A DNA stretch of 64,000 nucleotides from Bradyrhizobium betae. Its GTDB lineage: Bacteria > Pseudomonadota > Alphaproteobacteria > Rhizobiales > Xanthobacteraceae. Shown in pieces: positions 6,662 to 14,778 of this stretch. The position numbers and the translations under genes were made by a program. Numbering within the stretch: position 1 is the stretch's first letter; each line of letters starts with the position of its first letter. The DNA is taken from the NCBI RefSeq assembly GCF_004123905.1, contig NZ_MZXW01000035.1, positions 310,001 to 374,000 on the forward strand. Direction: 5' to 3'. The notes under the pieces were generated by a model, which saw only the letters and a program-made list of their open reading frames with translations, ran no database searches and was not told where the DNA came from.

Positions 6662-7534
6662 ATGCTCGACCCCGTCTCCCGCGTCCGCCGCTTCAACCGC
6701 GCCGTCACCTCCGCCGTCGGTGCGCTCGACACCTCGTTTCTCGGGCGCGGGCGGCCGCTGGGCGCTGCACGGGTGCTCAATGCGATCGGGCACGGGCGCT
6801 CGGACGTGGCCGAGATCCGCGACTATCTCGCGCTCGATTCCGGCCTGATGAGCCGGCTGCTGCGCAGCCTCGAGGACGAAGGGGTGGTCGAGACCACCGC
6901 GCATGAGGACGATGCGCGCCGCCGTGTGGCCAAGCTGACGCGTGCGGGCCGTCGCGAGTTCGCGGCCTATGAGGCGCTGTCGAACGCGCAGGCCGAGGGC
7001 TTCCTCGCGCAGCATTCGCAGCGCGATGCGCTGCTGGCGGCGATGGACCTGATCGCCTCGGCGCTGACGCGCGACCGCGTCGCGCTCGCCGAGATGGACC
7101 CGCAGAGCGAGGAAGCCCGCTATTGCCTCGGCGAGTATTATTCCGAGCTCGGCCGCCGTTTCAAACAGGGGTTTGACGTTTCTCTTTCGAGAGACCCGGA
7201 TGCCAAGGACATGCGTCCCCCGCGCGGCACCTTCATCGTCGCGATGTCGGACACGCTGCCGATCGGCTGCGTCGGCTTGAAGGGAACCGATCACGGTTAC
7301 GCCGAGATCAAGCGCCTCTGGGTCGCCCCCGCCGCGCGCGGATTGCGGTTGGGCCGGCGCCTGATGGATGCGACTGAAGATGCCGCGCGGGGGCTCGGCA
7401 TCGCGCTGCTGCGGCTCGACACCAACAGCGCGCTGCCGGAAGCCGGCCAGCTCTACCGCAGCACCGGGTGGACCGAGATTCCGCGCTTTAACGACGATCC
7501 CTATCCCGACCTGTTCTTCGAAAAGCGGCTATGA
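6662..7534 (+). CDS. Fused MarR-type HTH and GNAT acetyltransferase protein
   Basis: This 290-residue protein joins a winged-helix MarR domain (about residues 1-150; GHGRSDVAEIRDYLALDSGL then SRLLRSLEDEGVV) to a GNAT domain (about 185-290). The GNAT acetyl-CoA loop is VAPAARGLRLGRRLMD and a later LYRSTGW helix completes the fold. This architecture is known from bifunctional helix-turn-helix/GNAT regulators whose target is unclear; the acetyltransferase may modify an antibiotic-like amine or a protein. The start at 6662 is directly preceded by a perfect palindrome. Any shift downstream would cut the MarR domain. Confidence 0.88.
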   Translation: MLDPVSRVRRFNRAVTSAVGALDTSFLGRGRPLGAARVLNAIGHGRSDVAEIRDYLALDSGLMSRLLRSLEDEGVVETTAHEDDARRRVAKLTRAGRREFAAYEALSNAQAEGFLAQHSQRDALLAAMDLIASALTRDRVALAEMDPQSEEARYCLGEYYSELGRRFKQGFDVSLSRDPDAKDMRPPRGTFIVAMSDTLPIGCVGLKGTDHGYAEIKRLWVAPAARGLRLGRRLMDATEDAARGLGIALLRLDTNSALPEAGQLYRSTGWTEIPRFNDDPYPDLFFEKRL

Positions 7535-7588
7535 GCTGAGCCCAATTCCTCTCCTCCGCGTTATCATCGAAGCCTTGGGAGCTTCGAT

Positions 7589-7975
7589 ATGACAAGTGCC
7601 GATCTCGCCGACTTCTACCGCGACTACATCGCCTGCCTGAACCGGCAGGATTGGTCAGCGCTCGGGCAGTTCGTGCATGATGACGTCGCGCACAACGCGC
7701 GGCCCTTCGGCCTTCCCGGCTATCGCGCGATGCTGGAACAGGATTTTCGCCAGATTCCGGATCTGCATTTCAGCATCGATCTGCTGATCTCCGATCCGCC
7801 CCGCATCGCGGCCCGGCTGAAATTCGATTGCACGCCGGTCGGGAAATTTCTGGGGCTCGATGTGAACGGCAAGCGGGTCTCCTTCTGCGAGAACGTATTT
7901 TACGAACTCCGCGACGGAAAAATCCGGCAGGTGTGGTCGGTGATCGACAAGATCGCAATCGAGGCCCAGCTCTAG
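7589..7975 (+). CDS. SnoaL-like ester cyclase family protein
   Basis: This 128-residue protein has the alpha+beta barrel pattern of the NTF2/SnoaL superfamily: an N-terminal helix FYRDYIACLNRQDW, FVHDDVAHNARPFG, then GLPGYRAML and the closing strands FCENVFYELRDGKIRQVWSV. SnoaL relatives are polyketide cyclases or small-molecule isomerases, and many bacterial members have no known reaction. It starts 54 bp after the MarR-GNAT gene in the same direction. Its stop overlaps the stop of the convergent EamA gene by four bases. Confidence 0.8.
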   Translation: MTSADLADFYRDYIACLNRQDWSALGQFVHDDVAHNARPFGLPGYRAMLEQDFRQIPDLHFSIDLLISDPPRIAARLKFDCTPVGKFLGLDVNGKRVSFCENVFYELRDGKIRQVWSVIDKIAIEAQL

Positions 7976-8919
7976 CGCGCGGAGAGCTGGACCGACCATG
8001 ATTTACGCGCTGTTCCCGGCGATTTGCCTCGCATAAGCAGCAAGCCCGCGACCGAGGCAATGACCAGTGCTGCACCTCCAAGCATCCACAGCGATGGCGT
8101 CTCGCCGAGAAAGGCCCAGCCGAGCAGCACCGCGATGATCGGATTGACGAAGGTGTAGGTGGCGACCAGCGTCGTCGGCACCTGCTTGAGCAGCCAAGTA
8201 TAGGCTGCAAACGCGACCACGGTGCCCATCAATGTCAGATAGGCCCAGCCTGCGATCGACGCGACCGAGACGTTCGACAGATGCAGACTGCTGAATTCGC
8301 CGCGTGTTGCGCCGACCGCCAGCAACACCACCCCGCCGACAAGCAGCTCCAGCCCAGACAGCCCGACAGGCGAGAATGCCCCGGAATGGCGCTCGGATAC
8401 GAAGGTGCCGGCCGCCCAGGACAGCGCTGCGCCCAGCAGTAGAAGGACGTCGCTTGCGCGCAGCCCGCCGCTGCCCGCAGACGCCTCGTGAGACGCGATC
8501 AGGGCGACGCCGGCGATACCGGGAATGAGGAACGTCACGGTCTTCCACGTTGGGCGCTCGCTGCCGGAAAAGACGAGCTGCAACAGCACGATCCAGAGTG
8601 GAATCGTTGCAAGGAAGACTGCGGCAAGGCCCGAATGCACCCGCTGCTGCGCATAGGCGAGCACACCATGGCATCCGACGAAGAAGAGGACGCCGCAAAC
8701 CGATGCGACGATGCAGGTTCTCGGCGACGGCGAGGAAGCACCAGTGGCGCGTGCGGCCCCGTACAGGACGGCCCCGCCGACCAGGCATCGTGCGGCCATC
8801 AGCGTGAATGGCGGCAGGGATTGCAGCGCCAGCGCCAAAGCGAGATAGGTCGAGCCCCAGATGATATAGATGGCGGCAAATGCCGCGATGATCGCCAGAT
8901 GCACCCTTGAAAGCCGCAT
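7972..8919 (-). CDS. EamA family (DMT) transporter
   Basis: This 315-residue membrane protein has two EamA repeats, about ten hydrophobic helices in all (IIAAFAAIYIIWGSTYLAL at the start). Proteins of this drug/metabolite group usually export amino acids or small metabolites at the inner membrane. The tail is short, basic and cytoplasmic. The start at 8919 is supported by the family-like MRLSRVHLAI lead. It is divergent from a CGNR zinc-finger gene, and a 14-bp palindrome lies between, so the zinc-finger protein probably regulates it. The substrate is unknown. Confidence 0.9.
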   Translation of the reverse strand: MRLSRVHLAIIAAFAAIYIIWGSTYLALALALQSLPPFTLMAARCLVGGAVLYGAARATGASSPSPRTCIVASVCGVLFFVGCHGVLAYAQQRVHSGLAAVFLATIPLWIVLLQLVFSGSERPTWKTVTFLIPGIAGVALIASHEASAGSGGLRASDVLLLLGAALSWAAGTFVSERHSGAFSPVGLSGLELLVGGVVLLAVGATRGEFSSLHLSNVSVASIAGWAYLTLMGTVVAFAAYTWLLKQVPTTLVATYTFVNPIIAVLLGWAFLGETPSLWMLGGAALVIASVAGLLLMRGKSPGTARKSWSVQLSAR

Positions 8920-8927
8920 GATGATCT

Positions 8928-8941
8928 CATAACCTGTTATG
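8928..8941. promoter_or_regulatory. Palindrome between EamA exporter and CGNR regulator genes
   Basis: CATAAC-CT-GTTATG is a 14-bp palindrome in the 53-bp divergent spacer. It begins 9 bp upstream of the EamA start. The CGNR protein encoded next door is the obvious candidate to bind it. Confidence 0.5.
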
Positions 8942-8972
8942 TGGTTAGATTGACCAACCGTGCGGGTGCGCT

Positions 8973-9605
8973 TTGGGTTCCCAAAAAACCGACAGTTCCC
9001 GCGAGAATGCGGACGGTGAAGAGTTGGCGATCCGGTTCGTCAACACGGCGGCATGGCGACTGCGCGATCCGTCCGAGGAACGGCTCGCGGACGCCGATGA
9101 GCTCCTTGCGTGGCTCGGAGAGAACGGCATCGGCAGTGCGCGCGAGCTGAAACGCATTCGGTCCGCGTGGCAGGCTGACGTCGGGCGCGGCGAGGCCGCA
9201 TATCGCGACGCGATCATGCTGCGCGAAGCGATCTACGGCATCCTCATCGCCCGGATCGAGCAACACGCGCCTGCCGAGGCAGCACTGAAGACCTTTAACC
9301 AGATGCTTGCGCGGTCGATGCCGGCGGCGACGCTCAACTGGATCAGCGGCGACGTAGGGTGGAGTTTGACGTCCGAAGGCGACGGGCCCGACTTGCTCAA
9401 GCCCATCGTCACTTCGGCCGCCGCGCTGATGACCGGACCGCGGGCGCGACGCGTGAAACAATGCCAGGACGACCGCGGATGCGGCTGGCTCTTCGTCGAC
9501 GAGAGCCGCGCGCAGAACCGGCGCTGGTGCGCGATGGGCGATTGCGGAAACCGCGCCAAGGCGCACCGGCATTATCAGCGGACGCGCGACCAAGAGCGGC
9601 GTTGA
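8973..9605 (+). CDS. ABATE domain / CGNR zinc finger protein
   Basis: This roughly 210-residue protein has an N-terminal ABATE domain (AIRFVNTAAWRLRDP, later AAYRDAIMLREAIYGI) and a C-terminal CGNR zinc finger. The zinc ligands are four cysteines in KQCQDDRGCGW and RRWCAMGDCGNRAKAHRHY. Proteins of this type are thought to be stress-linked transcription factors. The start is uncertain: no ATG is in frame upstream of the conserved part, so I use the TTG at 8973, which lacks a good ribosome site. It is divergent from the EamA exporter and shares a palindromic spacer with it. Confidence 0.82.
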   Translation: MGSQKTDSSRENADGEELAIRFVNTAAWRLRDPSEERLADADELLAWLGENGIGSARELKRIRSAWQADVGRGEAAYRDAIMLREAIYGILIARIEQHAPAEAALKTFNQMLARSMPAATLNWISGDVGWSLTSEGDGPDLLKPIVTSAAALMTGPRARRVKQCQDDRGCGWLFVDESRAQNRRWCAMGDCGNRAKAHRHYQRTRDQERR

Positions 9606-9608
9606 CGC

Positions 9609-10832
9609 TCACGCCGTCGCCGGCGCTGCCGCCTCGCCCTGCGGCTTCGCAAACGGCCGGAAATTCATCGCCATCAGGAACGCACCCAGGCCCATCGCCC
9701 AGGAAGCGATGTAAAGCCAGGCGTAACTGGAGAAGGCGTCGTAGATCAGGCCGCCGGCGAGCGGGCCGGTGGCCATGCCAAGGCTGCCGGCCATCGCGGT
9801 GCCGCCGATCACCGTACCCATCATGCGCAGCGGAAAGTTTTCACGCACCAGCACCGCGTAGAGCGGCATGGTGCCGGCATAGATGAAGCCGAACACGGCG
9901 CCGACTGCGTAGAATGTCGCGAGCTGGTGCGCGAAGGCATAGGCGAGTGCGCCGAACGCCTGTAGCAGCAGGCCCGTCACCAGCACGCGCTTGGCGCCGA
10001 AGCGGTCACCCATCAGGCCGAAGGCGATGCGCCCGCCCATGCCGGCAAAGCCCTCGATGCTGTAGATCGTCACCGCCGCGACCAGCGGAATGCCGCAGCT
10101 CACGGCATAACTGACCGTGTGGATGATCGGTCCGGAATGGGTGGCGCAGCAGAAGAAATTGGTCGCGAGCAGGATCAGGAATTGCGGCGAGCGCAGCGCC
10201 TCGCCCATCGACATCTCAGCCTGCCCCGCGCTTTCGCCGGATGGCGCGGCCACGGCATGCGCGAGCGCGGGCGGGCGGCGCACCAGGAACGAGACCGGGA
10301 TCATGATGGCGCCGACCACCAGCGCCACGATCTGCATCGAGGTGCGCCAGTCGTGGCCGGAGACGAGCCAGGCCGCGAGCGGCGCCATCGTCATCGGCGC
10401 CATGCCCATGCCGGCCGACACCAGCGACACCGCGAGGCTGCGATGGGTGTCGAACCAGCCGGTGACGGTCGCCATCATCGGCGCGAAGATCGCCGCGCAG
10501 GAGGCGCCGACCAAGAGGCCGAACACGAACTGGAAGACGAGCAGCGAGGTCGCATGGCTCGCCGCGAACAGGCTCAGCGACAGCACGGTCGATCCCGTCA
10601 GCACCACCGGCAGTGGTCCGAACTTATCCGTCAGCGTGCCCCAGGCCATGCTGGTGAAGGCCATTGCCAGAAAGCCGATCGTCATCGCGCTGGAAATGCC
10701 CGTCACCGACCATCCGGTGTCCCTGGCGATCGGTTGCAGGAACACCGGCAGCGAGAACATGCCGCCGATCGCGACGCAGCCGAGCAGGCCGCCGGCGGCG
10801 ACGATCACCCAGCGATAGGAGGAAGCATTCAT
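9609..10832 (-). CDS. MFS transporter, oxalate/formate antiporter-like
   Basis: This 407-residue protein has twelve predicted membrane helices and the loop-2 motif GTLTDKFGP of the major facilitator superfamily. The pattern (YRWVIVAAGGLLGCVAIGG start, VFLQPIARDTGWS) resembles the OxlT-like monocarboxylate group that moves small organic acids across the inner membrane. The stop lies 4 bp from the convergent CGNR gene stop. The exported or imported compound cannot be inferred. A secreted-type hydrolase gene follows upstream on the same strand, 117 bp away, but their co-transcription is uncertain. Confidence 0.88.
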   Translation of the reverse strand: MNASSYRWVIVAAGGLLGCVAIGGMFSLPVFLQPIARDTGWSVTGISSAMTIGFLAMAFTSMAWGTLTDKFGPLPVVLTGSTVLSLSLFAASHATSLLVFQFVFGLLVGASCAAIFAPMMATVTGWFDTHRSLAVSLVSAGMGMAPMTMAPLAAWLVSGHDWRTSMQIVALVVGAIMIPVSFLVRRPPALAHAVAAPSGESAGQAEMSMGEALRSPQFLILLATNFFCCATHSGPIIHTVSYAVSCGIPLVAAVTIYSIEGFAGMGGRIAFGLMGDRFGAKRVLVTGLLLQAFGALAYAFAHQLATFYAVGAVFGFIYAGTMPLYAVLVRENFPLRMMGTVIGGTAMAGSLGMATGPLAGGLIYDAFSSYAWLYIASWAMGLGAFLMAMNFRPFAKPQGEAAAPATA

Positions 10833-10949
10833 GTTGGTCTCCCGTCAGGTCTGTCTGGGTGGAAGACGAATGGGAACCGTGGGGGCCGACAATCCCTTAT
10901 CCATTTTCTGTCCGACGGGAACTCCTCGTTACCCTGCCGCGGGCCACGC

Positions 10950-11966
10950 CTAGTTCGACAGGCCCTGCTTCCCGATCCAGTCGTTGACGAGCCTTGCGAC
11001 GTCATCCGAGTTGCGGTCCATCATCATCATGTGGGTGTTGCCCTTGATGCCCATCTTCGGCAGCTCGAACGTGTCAACCTTGCCGCCGGCGGCCGCGACC
11101 GCCTGCCCCCATTTGGTCGGGTTGACTGCGAGCTTCGACCACACCGGGACCTTGTCGAGGAAATCTCCCCACACGATCAGATGCGGCACGCCCTTGAGCT
11201 TTGCCGCATCGGCCTTGGCCGGATCCGGTGCGCCCGACGGCTCGATGGTGATCAGCGCCTTCACCTTGTCGGGCGCATTGAGCGCGGCGGTGAAGCCGAA
11301 ATTGCCGCCCTGGCTGTGGACCAGGACGATGCACGGGCACACCTTCTGCACCAGCGCGTCATAGGCCTTTTGCGTGGCGGCGTCATTCGTGGCCCAGCGC
11401 GGAATGCCCTGCTTGGCGAACTGGTCGAACGCCTCGATCGGAAACTGCTCGCCCTCGAACGCCTCGCGCTTGCCGCCGACCTCGTAACTCGGCCCGATCC
11501 GGAACAGCTCCCAAGCCTCCTTCTTCGGCCGGAAGAACGGTTCACTCTTGAAGATTTCGGGATAGCGCGCCCAGGAGGCGCGACCGCGCTCGACCGCATC
11601 GGAGACGTAGACGTCGAAGCCGGCATTGAGGAAGAACTGCTGCCAGCCCGGCTTGCCATCGGGCTTGGTCTCCCATGTCACGCCCGACAGGCCGCCGCCA
11701 TGCCAGAGCAGCAGCGGCAGTTTGGATTTCGGCGCGGCCTGCTTGACGAACTGGACATACATCTGCTCGACCTCGAACTCGCCGTTCGGATCGACCTTGA
11801 TCGGCGGCGCGCCGGGCGAGAACACGATCTCCTTCGACGGCAGCCCGCTCAACGTTTCGGTGTGGCCACCGACATGGAAGCTGCCGACCTCCTTGACCAG
11901 GTATTCGGCCGCAGCCGGCGTTGCGGCTACGATGGTTGCCGCCAGTGCGATTGCGATCCTGCGCAT
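10950..11966 (-). CDS. Exported alpha/beta-hydrolase (esterase)
   Basis: This 338-residue protein begins with a 20-residue signal peptide (cleavage after TPAAA), so it acts in the periplasm or outside. It has the oxyanion motif HGGG (89-92), a nucleophile elbow HSQGG with S218, and a catalytic histidine H312 in KGNTHMMMMDRNS. The family includes esterases of broad specificity. GGAGGAAA precedes the ATG at 11966, which overrides a much longer open frame running upstream to 12641 through the DUF308 gene. It may be transcribed ahead of the MFS gene at 9609, which would pair an esterase with an organic-acid importer. Confidence 0.88.
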   Translation of the reverse strand: MRRIAIALAATIVAATPAAAEYLVKEVGSFHVGGHTETLSGLPSKEIVFSPGAPPIKVDPNGEFEVEQMYVQFVKQAAPKSKLPLLLWHGGGLSGVTWETKPDGKPGWQQFFLNAGFDVYVSDAVERGRASWARYPEIFKSEPFFRPKKEAWELFRIGPSYEVGGKREAFEGEQFPIEAFDQFAKQGIPRWATNDAATQKAYDALVQKVCPCIVLVHSQGGNFGFTAALNAPDKVKALITIEPSGAPDPAKADAAKLKGVPHLIVWGDFLDKVPVWSKLAVNPTKWGQAVAAAGGKVDTFELPKMGIKGNTHMMMMDRNSDDVARLVNDWIGKQGLSN

Positions 11967-12103
11967 GACGTTTCCTCCGACTCTTGTTGTTGGCGGCATA
12001 GTTGCCAACAACAATATCGAAAACAACCCCATACGCAGTGCCGGCTCCAATGGGATCAATGACTCGGGATGGCAGCGAACATCATCCCCAAACCGCTCTT
12101 GCA

Positions 12104-12685
12104 TTACCCAAGCTGAGCGCGCTGGCGCCATTCGCTGACGGCGAGCCACACTGCCGAGACCAGGAAGTAGAGCGCACCGACCGCAGCATAGCCCGCGACA
12201 GTCGTGATCGTGGGTGACATCGGGGTTGTAGCCTGAAAGACGAAGAAGCCGCCAGCGAGCGCCGACTGGCCGCCGCTGAGCACCATCGCCCATTGCGCGC
12301 CAAAGCCCTTCCAGCGCCTGATAGCCGTCGCGAGCTGGAGCAGGCCCGACAGGATCGCCCAGGCGCCGAACACGCCGAGTACCCAGTTCATGCTCGTCTG
12401 CAAGGCAACGAGCACCGCGATCATGGTCGCGAGGCTGACGACGACGTTCAGCGCCTGCGTGCGGTTTTGATTGAGCCCGCCGCTGCGCAAGCCGTCCACA
12501 AAGTTCGCCGCGGCGTCCCATGCCGGATAGAGCACGAGCAAGGCCCCGGCGATCGCCGGAGACGAGGACCCAACGGCAAACGCGGCAACGACCCAGGCGA
12601 CCGAGAACGCCGCCCGGATGAAATAGTATTGCTTCAGCCATCGCTCGCGATCGGCACGAACGAGATCTAATTGATGATGGGCCAC
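12104..12685 (-). CDS. DUF308 family (HdeD-like) membrane protein
   Basis: This 193-residue protein has five to six hydrophobic helices and the small-residue repeats typical of DUF308/HdeD-like proteins (TSMNWVLGVFGAWAILSGLLQ). HdeD in Escherichia coli is linked to acid resistance; other members are unassigned. A TetR-type operator lies 16 bp upstream of its start, matching one at the start of the tetR gene next to it. That suggests this gene is the main target of the regulator encoded at 12789, which is transcribed in the same direction. Confidence 0.82.
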   Translation of the reverse strand: MAHHQLDLVRADRERWLKQYYFIRAAFSVAWVVAAFAVGSSSPAIAGALLVLYPAWDAAANFVDGLRSGGLNQNRTQALNVVVSLATMIAVLVALQTSMNWVLGVFGAWAILSGLLQLATAIRRWKGFGAQWAMVLSGGQSALAGGFFVFQATTPMSPTITTVAGYAAVGALYFLVSAVWLAVSEWRQRAQLG

Positions 12686-12700
12686 TGCACTCTCTCTCCT

Positions 12701-12718
12701 TTACCTACTAGTTGGTAG
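12701..12718. promoter_or_regulatory. Candidate TetR operator upstream of the DUF308 gene
   Basis: TTACCTACTAGTTGGTAG matches the site at 13383 in 15 of 18 positions and has the same partly palindromic TACC...GGTA form. It begins 16 bp upstream of the DUF308 start and lies downstream of the tetR gene. Confidence 0.65.
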
Positions 12719-12788
12719 TTTCGCACACAACAAGATGCTCTCACCCGGCGTGCCTGCGGGGCATGCCGTGTCGTTTCGCCGAAATGTT

Positions 12789-13382
12789 TCAGTGCTTGCT
12801 GGACAGCCGCTCCAGCAGGGGTGCGGTGATCACACCGAACATCTTTGGATCGCCATAGGCGCGCGCCGACAGCATCGCGCCGTGGATGGTCGCCATGAAT
12901 CCTTCAGCCTCGACCTTCGCCGTGCTGGAGAGATGCAGCCGCCCCTTCCGTTTTCCCCGCTCCATCACCGATGTCAGCCACGACGCCAGGAAGCGGAAAT
13001 GCGCACGGACTTCGAGCGCGACTTCCTCGGGCAGGATCGGAAGCTCGCTGGCCAGCAGCGCACAGACGCAGAAGGGCGCGGTTGCATCGGTGATGCACGC
13101 CTCCCAGTACCCGAGGTAGCTTTTTAGCTGGTCGCGCGGATCAGGGATATTGCGCTCGAGGGCCGCCAGCCCCGCCTCCGCTTCCCCGCGGTAGCGCGAC
13201 AAGAGCGTGCGGACCAGATCGACCTTGCTGGCGAAATGGTGGTGAATGCTCGGTTTGCGAATGCCGACGACCTCGGCGACGTCAGCGTAGCTGAAGCCGT
13301 TATAGCCGCCCGCGATGATCAGGCTGCGCGCGCAGGTCAGGATGTCGTCGGCGGTCGAGGAAGCGTTGGTCATGGAGCTCAA
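12789..13382 (-). CDS. TetR/AcrR family transcriptional regulator
   Basis: This 197-residue protein has the TetR N-terminal HTH (GGYNGFSYADVAEVVGIRKP, then SIHHHFASKVDLVRTLL) and a helical ligand domain with a cysteine pair (CVCALLASEL) that could sense electrophiles. The sequence style is that of repressors that bind TACC-type palindromes. A site of this form touches its start codon at 13383 and another lies upstream of the DUF308 gene, 70 bp beyond the end of this gene. So autorepression plus control of the membrane protein is the simplest reading. Confidence 0.9.
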   Translation of the reverse strand: MSSMTNASSTADDILTCARSLIIAGGYNGFSYADVAEVVGIRKPSIHHHFASKVDLVRTLLSRYRGEAEAGLAALERNIPDPRDQLKSYLGYWEACITDATAPFCVCALLASELPILPEEVALEVRAHFRFLASWLTSVMERGKRKGRLHLSSTAKVEAEGFMATIHGAMLSARAYGDPKMFGVITAPLLERLSSKH

Positions 13383-13400
13383 CTACCTTCCAGTTGGTAG
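13383..13400. promoter_or_regulatory. Candidate TetR operator at the tetR start
   Basis: CTACCTTCCAGTTGGTAG has inverted CTACC/GGTAG ends and abuts the tetR ATG at 13382. It nearly repeats the element at 12701. It also lies 52 bp before the deformylase-like gene on the other strand, so that gene may be co-regulated. Confidence 0.65.
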
Positions 13401-13451
13401 GCCGTCAAGAATGTGATGCTTCAACGATCCGTGAGTGGTAGGAGCCCCCGC

Positions 13452-13949
13452 ATGACCATTCGCCCGATCCTCCGTTACCCCGACCGCCGTCTCGCAACGC
13501 CCGCCCGCCCCGTCACCGTCTTCGACGACGGCTTGCGCGAGCTCGCAACGGACCTGCTCGAGACCATGCGCGCCGCGCCCGGCATCGGCATCACCGCGCC
13601 GCATATCGGCGTGCCCCTGCGCGTCGTCGTGCTCGAGCTCGATGCCAAGACGGGTGCGCAGACCTACGTCAATCCTGAGCTCGAATGGGCCTCGCCCGAG
13701 ATGATCCTGCACAAGGAAGGCAGCGTCTCGATGCCCGGCGTCAACGACGAAGTGCAGCGCTACGCTCGCGTGCGGATCAGCTATTGGGATCTCGACGGCA
13801 ACATGCAAAGCGAGGAGTCCGACGGTTTGCGCGCCGTCTGCCACCAGCACGAGATCGACCAGCTCGACGGGATGTTCTGGATCCAGCGGCTGTCACGGCT
13901 GAAGCGGGATCGGCTGGTGAAGAGGTTCGAGAAAATATCGCGACCGTAG
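13452..13949 (+). CDS. Peptide deformylase-like protein lacking canonical metal ligands
   Basis: This 165-residue protein keeps the peptide deformylase fold pattern, but all three motifs are altered. Motif 1 (normally GxGxAAxQ) is GIGITAPH (residues 44-51), losing Gln. Motif 2 (normally EGCLS) is EGSVS, replacing the metal-binding Cys with S91. Motif 3 (normally HExxH) is HEIDQ (133-137), replacing the second His with Gln. A true deformylase needs Cys and both His to hold Fe/Zn and remove N-formyl groups, so activity is doubtful. AGGAG precedes ATG 13452. It is divergent from tetR. The essential def gene must be elsewhere. Confidence 0.85.
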   Translation: MTIRPILRYPDRRLATPARPVTVFDDGLRELATDLLETMRAAPGIGITAPHIGVPLRVVVLELDAKTGAQTYVNPELEWASPEMILHKEGSVSMPGVNDEVQRYARVRISYWDLDGNMQSEESDGLRAVCHQHEIDQLDGMFWIQRLSRLKRDRLVKRFEKISRP

Positions 13950-14023
13950 CGCGGATTCGTAATCCGCCGTCCTGAGTATGCTTTGATGAAAGATGGCGGA
14001 TTAGGCACTGCGGCTCATCTACC

Positions 14024-14707
14024 CTACGCTTGAGCAGTCGCAATCCCCGCCAGGATCAAGTCGACACCGGCGAGGAACTGCGCGCGGTCGTCGTGGTCGC
14101 GCAGTTGCGTCGCCATCTGCCGTACGAACGGATATTTCGCGGGGTCGAGTGCGGCCCACTTGCCCGCGACACCGGCGAGAAAAACCGACCGGTCCGTCCC
14201 GGGTGCAACAAGGCGGGCATTGGCGGCGTTCTGTCCGGCGACGCCGAGGATGTAGTGCACGAGCGCTGATGCGGAATCGAAGAGTGCGGCCTCGGGCACG
14301 CCAAGCGCCTTGAGGCGGCTGCCAACGCTCTCGACGATCTCCAGCGTTGCGGGCCGCCATGGCTCGCGGAACAGCTGCGCACCGACCCAGGGGTGGGCGT
14401 CGATCGCGTCGAACACGCCGAGCGCCACCGCGCGGATCGCCTCGCGCGGCCTGGCGCCACCGGCCACCTCCGACACGACACGGGCAATAATATCGTCGGT
14501 AGCCGTCGCGAGAAGCTCGTTCTTATCGGCGACGTGCCAGTAGATCGCCCCGCTGCCAGTTGCGAGATGCGCCGCGAGCGCACGGACGGTCAACGCGCCC
14601 TCGCCGCCGCGGTCGAGGATCTCGATTGCGGCCGCGATGATCCGCTCCCTCGAGAGCGCGTCGCTTCGCCGTTCAATCCGGTGCGTCTTCTTCGCCATGG
14701 ACGCCAT
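14024..14707 (-). CDS. TetR family regulator, divergent from a TetX-like monooxygenase
   Basis: This roughly 227-residue protein has an N-terminal HTH (SRERIIAAAIEILDRGGEGA, then LTVRALAAHLATGSGAIYWHV) close in style to TetR itself, and a C-terminal TetR_C-like ligand domain. Start choice is between the ATGs at 14707 and 14698; the longer open frame to 14788 crosses the operator and is rejected. Two 13-bp palindromes in the 71-bp spacer to the flavoprotein gene make this protein the likely repressor of both genes. The inducer is probably a substrate of the monooxygenase. Confidence 0.88.
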   Translation of the reverse strand: MASMAKKTHRIERRSDALSRERIIAAAIEILDRGGEGALTVRALAAHLATGSGAIYWHVADKNELLATATDDIIARVVSEVAGGARPREAIRAVALGVFDAIDAHPWVGAQLFREPWRPATLEIVESVGSRLKALGVPEAALFDSASALVHYILGVAGQNAANARLVAPGTDRSVFLAGVAGKWAALDPAKYPFVRQMATQLRDHDDRAQFLAGVDLILAGIATAQA

Positions 14708-14716
14708 CTTGACATG

Positions 14717-14756
14717 AATGGAACGCTGCTCCAATACTATGGAACAGCGTTCCATT
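14717..14756. promoter_or_regulatory. Paired TetR operators in the divergent spacer
   Basis: AATGGAACGCTG (14717-14728) and CAGCGTTCCATT (14745-14756) are perfect 12-bp inverted arms. Inside are two palindromes of one type: GGAACGCTGCTCC (14720-14732) and the perfect GGAACAGCGTTCC (14741-14753), 21 bp apart. They sit 10 bp from the tetR start and 22 bp from the flavoprotein start. Confidence 0.75.
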
Positions 14757-14778
14757 ATCTTTGGTGAAGGGCTTTCCG

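Noticed and set aside
10119..12062. A 647-codon open frame on the + strand
   Set aside because: It is antisense to the MFS and hydrolase genes and is full of His/Arg/Gln, the usual shadow of high-GC codon bias on the opposite strand.
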